Origin: Streptomyces liangshanensis
GTDB lineage: Bacteria > Actinomycetota > Actinomycetes > Streptomycetales > Streptomycetaceae
NCBI RefSeq assembly: GCF_011694815.1
Contig: NZ_CP050177.1
Span: forward strand, 62,001-126,000
Length of the DNA: 64,000 nt
Direction: 5' to 3'
Numbering within the stretch: position 1 is the stretch's first letter; each line of letters starts with the position of its first letter. The notes beneath the pieces are model-generated. The model had not been told where the DNA came from and ran no database searches. It worked only from the letters and a program-made list of their open reading frames with translations. Below, piece by piece: positions 19,480-27,586 of this stretch. The translations under genes were made by a program, and so were the position numbers.

Positions 19480-20484
19480 ATGGCGCAGCCCACCCCCGTA
19501 CCTTCCCCGGTGCCCGGTCCCCGGCACCGCCTGGTCGAGGTCCCCGGCGGCCGGATCCACCTGGTGGAGCAGGGCACGGGCCCGCTGGTGCTGCTGCTCC
19601 ACGGCTTCCCCGAGTCGTGGCGTGCGTGGAGCCACCAGCTCCCGGTCCTCGCCGCCGCGGGTCACCACGCGGTCGCCGTCGACCTGCGGGGGTACGGGCG
19701 GTCCTCGAAGCCCGCGGACGTCGCGTCGTACCGGATGCTGTGCCATGTGGCCGACAACGTCGCGGTCGTGCGGGCGCTGGGCGAGGAGACCGCGACCGTC
19801 GTGGGCCACGACTGGGGCTCCACGATCGCCGCGGCCTCCGCGCTCCTGCGGCCCGACGTGTTCACGGCCGTGGGCATGCTCGGTGTCCCCTACGCGCCGC
19901 CCGGGGGTCCCCGGCCGACGGACGCCTTCGCGGCGATCGGCGGGGACGAGGAGTTCTACGTCGGCTACTTCCAGGAGCCCGGGCGGGCCGAGGCGGAGAT
20001 CGAGCCGGACGTGCGCGGCTGGCTGGCGGGCTTCTACGCCAGTCTGTCCGCCGACACGATGGCGCCCGCGGGGGCCGACAGCCCGTTCTTCGTGCCGGCC
20101 GGCCGGCGGATGTCCGACCGCTTCGTCGAGGGCGTCCTGCCCGCGTGGCTCACGGAGGCCGAACTCGACGAGTACGCCGGTGAGTTCGAACGTACGGGAC
20201 TGACCGGCGCCCTCAACCGCTACCGGAACGCCGACCGGGACTGGGAGGATCTCGCCGCCTGGAACGGCGCGCCGATCACGCAGCGTTCGCTGTTCGTCGG
20301 GGCGGAGCGGGACGCGTCCACGACGTGGCTGAGCGCCGCCATCGACGCCTTCCCCGCCACGCTGCCGGGACTGACCGCCTCGCACATCCTGAAGGACTGC
20401 GGGCACTGGATCCCGCGCGAACGGGCCGCCGAGGTCAACGGGATCCTGCTCGACTGGCTGACGCCGCCCTCCCCGCGTCCCTGA
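19480..20484 (+). CDS. Alpha/beta hydrolase, epoxide hydrolase type
   Basis: Hydrolase of 334 residues with the epoxide hydrolase/haloalkane dehalogenase pattern. The oxyanion motif HGFPESW lies near residue 42, and a nucleophile aspartate sits in GHDWGS near 110 (Asp, not Ser). A cap helix region with ALNRYRNADRDWEDL near 250 supplies candidate tyrosines. The catalytic His is in DCGHWIPRERA near 308. Expected reaction: opening an epoxide to a diol through an ester intermediate. ATG start with GAGGAGA six bases upstream. It diverges from the PEP mutase-like gene. Cytoplasmic; natural substrate unknown. Confidence 0.87.
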   Translation: MAQPTPVPSPVPGPRHRLVEVPGGRIHLVEQGTGPLVLLLHGFPESWRAWSHQLPVLAAAGHHAVAVDLRGYGRSSKPADVASYRMLCHVADNVAVVRALGEETATVVGHDWGSTIAAASALLRPDVFTAVGMLGVPYAPPGGPRPTDAFAAIGGDEEFYVGYFQEPGRAEAEIEPDVRGWLAGFYASLSADTMAPAGADSPFFVPAGRRMSDRFVEGVLPAWLTEAELDEYAGEFERTGLTGALNRYRNADRDWEDLAAWNGAPITQRSLFVGAERDASTTWLSAAIDAFPATLPGLTASHILKDCGHWIPRERAAEVNGILLDWLTPPSPRP

Positions 20485-20518
20485 GCGGCGCCGCCCGCGC
20501 CGGGCTCCCGGTCAGCAG

Positions 20519-20863
20519 TCAGCGAGCCAGGCTCAGGGCCAGGGTGGCGAGGGCCAGCACCAGGAACGGGTACTGGAACCCGAACGAGTAGTCCCGTACG
20601 CGCAGATGGGTCGCGACGGCGCACAGGTAGAACACCACGAGTCCGGCCGCCGCGGCCGTGCCGAGCGGCGGGATCCGGAAGGCCGCGAGGAGTCCGAGGG
20701 CGGCGGCCGCCTTGGGGACCCCGAGCGCCGGCATCCAGGAGCGGGGCACACCGGCCGCGTCCATGCCGACGGCGACCTTCTCGTAGCGGACGAAGTCGCA
20801 GACGGCGGAGAACACGTTGGCGCAGACGGTGACGAGGGCGAGCAGCACGAAGGCGAGGTCCAT
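20519..20863 (-). CDS. DoxX-like small membrane protein
   Basis: Membrane protein of 114 residues with four predicted hydrophobic segments (about 4-20, 45-62, 66-84 and 95-112) and the DoxX-type pattern FVRYEKVAVGMDAAGVPRSWMP, then GVPKAAAALGLLAAF and THLRVRDYSFGFQYP. DoxX-family proteins are linked to respiratory or redox functions, but the role of short members like this is not established. The ATG has an AGGAAG-type site. Single gene. Confidence 0.75.
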   Translation of the reverse strand: MDLAFVLLALVTVCANVFSAVCDFVRYEKVAVGMDAAGVPRSWMPALGVPKAAAALGLLAAFRIPPLGTAAAAGLVVFYLCAVATHLRVRDYSFGFQYPFLVLALATLALSLAR

Positions 20864-20931
20864 GGGAAGGCTTCCTGGGGCGCGAGGGGAATGTGCGGTC
20901 CCGTCCCGAGAGCCGTACCGGCGCGGAAGTG

Positions 20932-20965
20932 TGACAGTGCGGGTGACAGCCCGGAGGTGTGACAG
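20932..20965 (+). repeat. TGACAG direct repeats upstream of a small secreted protein gene
   Basis: TGACAG occurs at 20932-20937, 20944-20949 and 20960-20965. The outer two sit within a 14-base direct repeat GTGTGACAGYGCGG (20929-20942 and 20957-20970). They lie between the divergent DoxX-like gene and the secreted protein gene and could be operator half-sites. Confidence 0.5.
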
Positions 20966-21091
20966 CGCGGACCGGCGGCGCGCGGGGCGCCGAGGACTCG
21001 AACGAGTGCTTTTCGCGATGACCGCTTTGCCCGGACATGCTTCGGTGACATTCTCGTTCCGCAATCGCCCCCTCTCCGACATGGAGGAAAT

Positions 21092-21472
21092 ATGCGGAAT
21101 CTGCGTGATCTGCGGGATGTTGTCGCTCGGCACGCGGTACGGCGCGTGGCCACGACGGTGGCGGGCGCGGTGCTCGTGGGGATGGCCGTGGCGGCTCCCG
21201 CGAGTGCGAGGCCCGCGGAGGTCGACGGCAGGTGCGGCACCTACATCTGTGTGTACACGGCGCACCACAACAGGTTCGTGCAGGACATCACGGTGGAGAC
21301 CAGGGACGGCCTGAGCGGCCAGCTCCGGTCCTACTGGGGTGAGTTCCGCAGCGGCCGGGTCAACGCCTCGCGGTACCGGTGGGCGGTGGGACGCGAGCAG
21401 AGCGCGCCGCTCGTGTGCGGGGCGCTGGTGCGCAGCGGCCGTCAGATCGAGGAGGTCTGCGTCACGATCTGA
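21092..21472 (+). CDS. Small secreted protein of unknown function
   Basis: Protein of 126 residues with no family that I recognise. It has a Sec signal, with an unusually long positively charged region (MRNLRDLRDVVARHAVRRVA) and a probable cleavage after ASA near 38. A mature domain of about 88 residues follows with four cysteines (GRCGTYIC, LVCGALV, EEVCVTI), likely two disulfide bonds. Such proteins are common in Streptomyces with no known role. ATG start with GAGGAAAT directly upstream. Confidence 0.7.
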   Translation: MRNLRDLRDVVARHAVRRVATTVAGAVLVGMAVAAPASARPAEVDGRCGTYICVYTAHHNRFVQDITVETRDGLSGQLRSYWGEFRSGRVNASRYRWAVGREQSAPLVCGALVRSGRQIEEVCVTI

Positions 21473-21496
21473 CGGCCGTACGGCACGGACCCCGCG

Positions 21497-21934
21497 TCAG
21501 TTGCTGTACACCCGGCGCGGGGTGATGAGGACGGCGGTACGTCCCTGCTCGGCCATCACGCGGTCGTACTCGTCCCAGTCCTCGTGGTCGCCGCCGGCCG
21601 CCACGAACACCTCGCGCCGCAGGAGCCTCAGCCGCTCGGTGTCCAGCCACGGTTGGGGGTCCTCGGGGCCGGCGAGCTGGGCCTCGCCCTCGACCGTCGC
21701 CCACTGCCCGCCCTTGCGGAAGGTCGCCGTCACCTGCGGTCTGGCCCGGAGGTTGCCCAGCTTCACCTTGCCGTAGGTGACGAAGGCGAGGACCCGCTCA
21801 CCGGTCGAAGGGTGGTCGAGGGCACCGGCGTTGACCAGGGAGGACTGGATCGTGAGGTCCGCGCGCAGCGTCGAGATCACCGCGAGGCCGTTCTCCTCCC
21901 GGGCCAGGGCGGTCGCTTCTTCGAGGGTCGTCAT
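21497..21934 (-). CDS. PPOX-class F420-dependent flavoprotein/oxidoreductase
   Basis: Split beta-barrel protein of the pyridoxamine 5'-phosphate oxidase superfamily, 145 residues. Motifs typical of actinobacterial F420-dependent members: GLAVISTLRADLTIQSSLVN near 16, VLAFVTYGKVKLGNLRARPQVTATF, WATVEGEAQL, and a terminal TAVLITPRRVYSN. Likely role: reduction of an unknown substrate with F420H2 or binding of a flavin/haem ligand. The ATG at 21934 has GGAGAG nearby. Stop is 24 bases from the end of the convergent secreted-protein gene. Confidence 0.85.
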   Translation of the reverse strand: MTTLEEATALAREENGLAVISTLRADLTIQSSLVNAGALDHPSTGERVLAFVTYGKVKLGNLRARPQVTATFRKGGQWATVEGEAQLAGPEDPQPWLDTERLRLLRREVFVAAGGDHEDWDEYDRVMAEQGRTAVLITPRRVYSN

Positions 21935-22059
21935 CGGCTCTCCAGGGTGTCGGGGCGGACGGGGCCTGTTCCGTGTGGTCAACACAATGATCGGGCGGGC
22001 GATTCCTCGCGCCGGGGAGCGTGGCGACGCAGTGGGCGGGGGGCCTGGCGGCGGCCCGG

Positions 22060-22326
22060 TTACGGCGTGTCGCCCTGCCAGTCCCAGCGGTCCGGGTCCG
22101 CGGGGCGGGGTCCGTAGAGCGCGTGGCCTCCCGCTCCGTACGAGCCGATCTCCGTCGTCAGCGACGCGCCGTCGCGCAGGCGGTCGGCGGGCCAGCCGGT
22201 GACGTCCAGGAGGAGTCCGTCGAGCGGGCCGGCGACCAGTTCCCGGTAGACGTGGCCGGGCCGGGGGCCCGGGTCCGGGTCGTCGTGGTCGGCGCCGTAC
22301 ACCCTGCGCCGCATCAGTTCGTCCAT
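22060..22326 (-). CDS. Small hypothetical protein
   Basis: Soluble protein of 88 residues, charged and without signal or membrane segment, that I recognise only as a common Streptomyces hypothetical. Features: GHVYRELVAGPLDGLLLDVTG, a central GASLTTEIGSYGAGGHALYG, and the end RPADPDRWDWQGDTP. Codon use matches its neighbours. The ATG at 22326 is assumed; another in-frame ATG lies 12 bases upstream. Confidence 0.6.
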   Translation of the reverse strand: MDELMRRRVYGADHDDPDPGPRPGHVYRELVAGPLDGLLLDVTGWPADRLRDGASLTTEIGSYGAGGHALYGPRPADPDRWDWQGDTP

Positions 22327-22825
22327 GCCCGCAAGCATTCCAGGCACCACTGACAACGGCCCCTGACGGCCTCGCGGCTGTGAGTCCAGCCACAGGACGG
22401 GGTGCGCGGGGCGGGGGTGGCGCCCGGGCGTGTCGCGCCGCGCGGGGCGGTGCGCCGAGCGGGTCCCACCTGGGGTGATGACGATCATCGCGGTCGCGGG
22501 CGGCCCCGGCCCGGTGACGGCCCGGTAGGCGCCTGCCCCGGCCCACGCCGCCGTGACCAACGGGCGGATGCGGTTAACGCTCGGTAAACTCCCTGTTCGG
22601 CGTAGGGAGCGCCGATCGGATCGGCTGCCGGCAGGGCGGTCCGGCCAAGGATCGGCACACGTCGGGCGGCGGTCGTGAACGGGCCGCCCGGACGGTTCGC
22701 CCTCGCGTGGGCCCTCCCCGCGAGCGGGTGTTCGGGATCCGGCTCAGTGTGGAGCCGTAACGGCGGAGCGAGTGGTCCGGCCGGTGTCACCGAACGCCTG
22801 ACCCCCCTGACCCCGGAGAATGTGC
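22327..22825. other. Intergenic region upstream of the NRPS gene
   Basis: About 500 bases with no convincing gene. An AT-richer patch near 22572-22594 (GGTTAACGCTCGGTAAACTC) and a small inverted repeat CTCCCT/AGGGAG (22589-22594 and 22604-22609) are the most promoter-like elements ahead of the NRPS gene. The rest is GC-rich with scattered self-complementary runs. Minus-strand frames here look like composition artefacts. Confidence 0.45.
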
Positions 22826-25800
22826 ATGACTGTAGTAGCGGACGAGTCCCAGACCCTGATCGGGTCGCTGTCGGCCGGTGTCCTGGACACGCCGGTGAGG
22901 TCCGGCGTCTTCCCCGGGCGCCCGGCCCCGGACGGCCGCACCCTGATCGACATCCTCGGCGAGACGGCGCGGCGCTTCCCGAACGCGCCCGCCGTCGACG
23001 ACGGGACCGGGGCTCTGAGCTATCGCGCGCTGCTCACCGAGGTGGACACCCTGCGGCTGCGGCTGAAGGCCGGGGGCGTCGGCGTCGGTGACCGGGTCGG
23101 CGTCCGCGTCCCGTCGGGCACCGCCGATCTGTACGTCGCGATCCTGGGCGTCCTGGCGGCCGGCGCGGCGTACGTGCCGGTGGACGCGGAGGACCCGGAC
23201 GAGCGGGCGGAGCTGGTCTTCTCCGAGGCGGGGGTCTGCGCGGTGCTGGGCGCCGGGCTGGACCTGGTGCCGCGGGGCGCCCCCGGGGGCGTGGGGGGCC
23301 GGCCGGGGCCCGAGGACGACGCGTGGATCATCTTCACGTCCGGCTCCACGGGGCGGCCCAAGGGCGTCGCCGTCACGCACCGCAACGCGGCGGCGTTCGT
23401 GGACGCGGAGGCCGGGCTGTTCCTGGCCGAGGAGCCGATGGGGCCCGGCGACCGGGTGCTCGCCGGGCTGTCGGTCGCCTTCGACGCGTCGTGCGAGGAG
23501 ATGTGGCTGGCGTGGCGCAGCGGCGCCTGCCTGGTGCCCGCGCCCCGCTCGCTCGTACGGACCGGTCTCGATCTCGGCCCCTGGCTGGTCGAGCAGGAGA
23601 TCACCGTGGTGTCGACCGTCCCGACGCTCGCGGCGCTGTGGCCGGTCGAGGCGCTGGACGACGTACGGCTGCTGATCTTCGGCGGCGAGGCGTGCCCGCC
23701 GGAGCTGGCGGAGCGGATGGCCGTCGAGGGCCGCGAGGTGTGGAACACGTACGGGCCGACCGAGGCGACGGTCGTCGCGTGCGCGGCGCGGCTGACGGGT
23801 GAGGGGCCGGTACGGATCGGGCTTCCGCTCGACGGCTGGGAGCTGGCGGTCGTGGACGCCCGGGGCGAGGTGGTGCCGATGGGCGCCGTCGGCGAGCTGG
23901 TGATCGGCGGGGTGGGGCTGGCGCGGTACCTGGACCACGAGAAGGACGCGGAGAAGTACGCGGCGCTGCCGTCGCTCGGCTGGTCGCGCGCGTACCGCAG
24001 CGGCGATCTGGTGCGGGCGGAGGAGGAGGGACTGCTGTTCGTCGGGCGCGCGGACGAGCAGGTCAAGCTGGGCGGGCGGCGCATCGAACTGGGCGAGGTC
24101 GACGCGGCGCTCCAGGCGCTGCCGGGGGTGGCGGGGGCGGCGGCGGCGATCCGCACGACGCCCGCGGGGCACCAGATGCTGGTGGGGTACGTGGTGACGG
24201 CGACGCCGTCGCCGGGGAGCGGGGCCCCCGAGGACTCTGCTCCCGACGCGTCGGCGGTGTCCGCTGCGGCGGAGGGTCCGAGCGCGGCTCACGATGCCCC
24301 GGACGGGCCGGGGGCGTCCGCCGGCGTGGGGACAGCGCCGCTCTCCGGCAGCGAGGCGGACTCGGCTGCGGGCACCGACCACGCGGGGGCGGCCCCTGGC
24401 CGGGCGCGCACCGCGCGGTCGGACGGCGCGACGGACGGGGCCTCCGGGGCCGAGACCGCACCGGGTGCCGGGCCGGCACCCCGCAACGGCAACACCGGCT
24501 CGGGGGCGCCGGGCACCGGCACCGACCCGGTCGGGGCGCGCACCGCGCCGCCCGTCGGCGGAAGCGACGGGAACGACACGTCGGACGGCCTCCGTGCCGG
24601 TGACGCGGACACCCCGCCGGGAGCCGGGGCGGCGACCCGCGACGGCAACACCGGCTCGCCCGCGCCGGGCAGCACCAACCAGGCGGGGGCCGCGCCCGGC
24701 GGGGCGCGCACCGCGTGGTCGGGCGAGGCGTCGGACGGCGGCCTGGCCGTGGACGCCGACACCATGTCCGGTGCCGGGCGGGCTGCCCGCGGCGGCTCGG
24801 GGGCGTCCGCCGGTGGCGGCGGCGAGGGGGACCGTTCGGCGTTCTCGGACGGGGCGTCGGGCTCTTCGGGCGGTGGGGCCGGGCAGGACGGCGTGTCCGT
24901 CGGCTTTGACGTGGACGACGCGTTGCGGCGGCTTCGGGCCGCGTTGCCTGCGGCCATGGTGCCGCTGCTCGCCGTCGTGGAGACGCTGCCCACCCGTACC
25001 TCCGGCAAGGTCGACCGTGCCGCGCTGCCGTGGCCGCTCCCCGGGGTCGGCGCGCGCGCCGCCGGGGAGGCGGGCGACCTCACCCCCACCGAGGCCTGGC
25101 TGGCCGGGTTGTGGGGCGAGGTGCTGGGCACCCCGGCCACCGGGCCCGACAGTGACTTCTTCGCCGCCGGTGGCGGCAGCCTCGCCGCCGCGCAGCTCGT
25201 CTCGCGGATCCGGGCCCGCCACCCCTCCGGGTCGGTCAGCGACATCTACCAGAACCCCCGGCTCGGCGCCCTCGCCCGCACCCTGGACGAGTCCCGCGCC
25301 GAGACGTCGGCGCCGCGCACGATCGAACCGGTCCCCCGGCGCACCGGCCTCGCGCAGATCCTGTTGATGCTGCCGCTGCTGACGGTCGCCGGCCTCCGGT
25401 GGGGCGTCGCCGTCGCGGCGGCCAACAACGTGCTGGCGCACTTCGGTGCGTACTCCTGGGCCCCGGCCGTCTCCTGGTGGTGGGTCCTGGCCGGCTGGCT
25501 GCTCTGCGTGAGCCCGCCGGGCCGGATCGCGATCGCCGCCGGTGGCGCGCGGCTGCTGCTGCGCGGACTCAGGCCCGGTACCTACGCCCGCGGGGGCGCC
25601 GTGCACCTGCGGCTGTGGACCGCGGAGCGGCTGGCGGAGCTGAGCGGCGCGACCGGCCTCTCCGGGAGCTGGCTCACCCACTACGCGCGGGCGCTCGGCG
25701 CGCAGGTCGGCCCGGACGTCGACCTGCACACCCTGCCGCCGGTGACCGGGATGCTCAAGCTCGGCCGGGGCAGCGCCGTCGAACCGGAGGTCGACCTGTC

Positions 25801-27586
25801 GGGTCACTGGCTGGACGGCGACCTGCTGCACCTCGGCAGGATCCGGGTCGGGGCGGGCGCCACGGTCGGCGCGCGCAGCACCCTGTTCCCCGGCGCCAGG
25901 ATCGGCAAGCGCGCCGAGATCGACGCGGGGTCCGCGGTGACGGGCGCGGTGCCCGACGGGCGCCGCTGGGCCGGGGTGCCCGCCGCCAGGGCCGGGAAGG
26001 CCTCGGGCAAACCGCCGCGGCGCTGGCCCGAGGAGCGGCCGGCCCGCACCCGCCGCTGGACCGCCGTGTACGCGGTCACCTCGCTCGTACTGAGCCTGCT
26101 GCCGTCGCTCGCGCTGCTGCCCGGCCTGCTGGTCCTCGCGGTCTTCGTGCGCGGCTCGCACGACGCGGGCACCGCGCTCACGCACGCGCTCGCCGCCGTA
26201 CCGCTCGCGACCCTCGCGTCCCTGCTCTGCTACGCGCTCTTCGTGGTGGTCGGCGTACGGGCGCTCGGTCTCGGCCTGCGCGAGGGCTGCCACCCCGTGC
26301 ACGGCCGGATCGCCTGGCAGGCGTGGGCCACCGAGCGGCTGATGGACATGGCGCGGGTGCACCTCTTCCCCCTGTACGCGAGCCTGTTCACCCCGGTGTG
26401 GCTGCGCGCGCTCGGGATGAGGGTCGGGCGCGGGGTGGAGGCGTCGACCGTCCTGGCGCTCCCGTCGATGACCACGGTCGGCGACGGCGCGTTCCTCGCC
26501 GACGACACGATGGTCGCCCCGTACGAGCTGGGCGGCGGCTGGCTGCGGATCGCCGGGGCCCGGATCGGCAAGCGGGCGTTCCTCGGCAACTCGGGGATGG
26601 CGTCCGGTGGCCACTCGGTGCCCAAGCGGGGCCTGGTGGGCGTGTTGTCGACGGCGCCGAAGGGGGCCAAGGCGGGCAGTTCCTGGCTGGGGATGCCGCC
26701 GATGAAGCTGCCCAGGGCGGTGGAGACGGACGACCTGAGCCGTACGTACAGCCCGCCGAACCGGCTGCGCTGGGCGCGCGCGGCGGTCGAGCTGTGCCGG
26801 ATCGTGCCCGTGATGTGCACGGTGGCACTGGCCGTGCTGGTCCTCGCGGCCTTCGAGGCCGTCGCCGTGCGCTGGGGCTTCGGCGCCGCCGTGGCGTCCG
26901 GCGGGGTCCTGCTGCTGGCCGGCGGGCTGGTCGCGTGCGCGGTGGCGTGTGCGGCGAAGTGGCTGCTGGTGGGGCGGTTCCGGGCGGTCGAGCACCCGCT
27001 GTGGAGTTCGTTCGTGTGGCGCAACGAGCTGGCGGACACCTTTGTCGAGGTGCTCGCCGTGCCGTGGCTGGCGGGCTCTGTGGGCGGCACGCCCCTGATG
27101 AACGTGTGGCTGAGGAGTCTCGGCGCGCGGATCGGCCGGGGTGTGTGGTCGGAGACGTACTGGCTGCCCGAGGCCGATCTGGTACGGATCGGCGACGGCG
27201 CGAGCGTGAACCGGGGCTGTGTGGTGCAGACCCACCTCTTCCACGACCGGATCATGCGCATGGACGAGGTGGTCCTCGGCCAGGGCGCGACGCTGGGCCC
27301 GCACGGGATCGTCCTCCCCGGCGCGACGATCGGTGCCCGCACGACGGTCGGACCGGCGTCGTTGGTGATGCGGGGCGAGACCCTGCCCGACGACTCCCGC
27401 TGGTTCGGCAATCCGATCGCGTCGTGGCGGGAGGAGACGGTGAACGTACGCTCTTCGGGGAAGACGCGGAAGACGGCGCCCGGCGGTTCGAAGGCCGTGA
27501 AGCGCCTGAAGCGCGCGAAGAGCACGACAAGCGCGACCAGCACGAAGAGCACGACGACGATGACGACGGAGGACGCCGCAGCGTGA
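22826..27586 (+). CDS. Pls/PosA-family single-module NRPS (A-T domains plus membrane/left-handed beta-helix terminal region)
   Basis: Protein of 1586 residues in the family of epsilon-poly-lysine synthetase (Pls). The adenylation domain shows IIFTSGSTGRPKGVAVTH (166), NTYGPTEATV (306), YRSGDL (391), GRADEQVKLGG (407) and PTRTSGKVDRAALP (722). The carrier domain has GGGSLAAA with the phosphopantetheine serine near 785. There is no condensation or thioesterase domain. The C-terminal 750 residues alternate membrane segments with three hexapeptide beta-helix regions (about 1010-1050, 1215-1270, 1455-1530), ending in a Lys/Thr/Ser-rich tail. Expected activity: activation of an amino acid and non-modular polymer or ligation chemistry at the membrane. 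Odd: about 230 low-complexity residues interrupt the A domain (458-688). ATG 22826 chosen for GGAGA spacing. Confidence 0.9.
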   Translation: MTVVADESQTLIGSLSAGVLDTPVRSGVFPGRPAPDGRTLIDILGETARRFPNAPAVDDGTGALSYRALLTEVDTLRLRLKAGGVGVGDRVGVRVPSGTADLYVAILGVLAAGAAYVPVDAEDPDERAELVFSEAGVCAVLGAGLDLVPRGAPGGVGGRPGPEDDAWIIFTSGSTGRPKGVAVTHRNAAAFVDAEAGLFLAEEPMGPGDRVLAGLSVAFDASCEEMWLAWRSGACLVPAPRSLVRTGLDLGPWLVEQEITVVSTVPTLAALWPVEALDDVRLLIFGGEACPPELAERMAVEGREVWNTYGPTEATVVACAARLTGEGPVRIGLPLDGWELAVVDARGEVVPMGAVGELVIGGVGLARYLDHEKDAEKYAALPSLGWSRAYRSGDLVRAEEEGLLFVGRADEQVKLGGRRIELGEVDAALQALPGVAGAAAAIRTTPAGHQMLVGYVVTATPSPGSGAPEDSAPDASAVSAAAEGPSAAHDAPDGPGASAGVGTAPLSGSEADSAAGTDHAGAAPGRARTARSDGATDGASGAETAPGAGPAPRNGNTGSGAPGTGTDPVGARTAPPVGGSDGNDTSDGLRAGDADTPPGAGAATRDGNTGSPAPGSTNQAGAAPGGARTAWSGEASDGGLAVDADTMSGAGRAARGGSGASAGGGGEGDRSAFSDGASGSSGGGAGQDGVSVGFDVDDALRRLRAALPAAMVPLLAVVETLPTRTSGKVDRAALPWPLPGVGARAAGEAGDLTPTEAWLAGLWGEVLGTPATGPDSDFFAAGGGSLAAAQLVSRIRARHPSGSVSDIYQNPRLGALARTLDESRAETSAPRTIEPVPRRTGLAQILLMLPLLTVAGLRWGVAVAAANNVLAHFGAYSWAPAVSWWWVLAGWLLCVSPPGRIAIAAGGARLLLRGLRPGTYARGGAVHLRLWTAERLAELSGATGLSGSWLTHYARALGAQVGPDVDLHTLPPVTGMLKLGRGSAVEPEVDLSGHWLDGDLLHLGRIRVGAGATVGARSTLFPGARIGKRAEIDAGSAVTGAVPDGRRWAGVPAARAGKASGKPPRRWPEERPARTRRWTAVYAVTSLVLSLLPSLALLPGLLVLAVFVRGSHDAGTALTHALAAVPLATLASLLCYALFVVVGVRALGLGLREGCHPVHGRIAWQAWATERLMDMARVHLFPLYASLFTPVWLRALGMRVGRGVEASTVLALPSMTTVGDGAFLADDTMVAPYELGGGWLRIAGARIGKRAFLGNSGMASGGHSVPKRGLVGVLSTAPKGAKAGSSWLGMPPMKLPRAVETDDLSRTYSPPNRLRWARAAVELCRIVPVMCTVALAVLVLAAFEAVAVRWGFGAAVASGGVLLLAGGLVACAVACAAKWLLVGRFRAVEHPLWSSFVWRNELADTFVEVLAVPWLAGSVGGTPLMNVWLRSLGARIGRGVWSETYWLPEADLVRIGDGASVNRGCVVQTHLFHDRIMRMDEVVLGQGATLGPHGIVLPGATIGARTTVGPASLVMRGETLPDDSRWFGNPIASWREETVNVRSSGKTRKTAPGGSKAVKRLKRAKSTTSATSTKSTTTMTTEDAAA
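24203..24894 (+). repeat. Low-complexity insertion with imperfect ~50-codon repeats inside the NRPS gene
   Basis: Encodes about 230 Ala/Gly/Thr/Asp/Pro-rich residues between the last core strand of the adenylation domain (HQMLVGYVV) and its C-terminal motif region (DVDDALRRLRAALPAAMVP). Imperfect repeat units start at 24464, 24620 and 24770, each opening with GAG then Pro/Ala/Arg and, in the first two, (R/D)(N/D)GNTGS-type runs followed by GARTA and DGxxxxDADT-like segments. Spacing is 52 and 50 codons. Confidence 0.8.
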
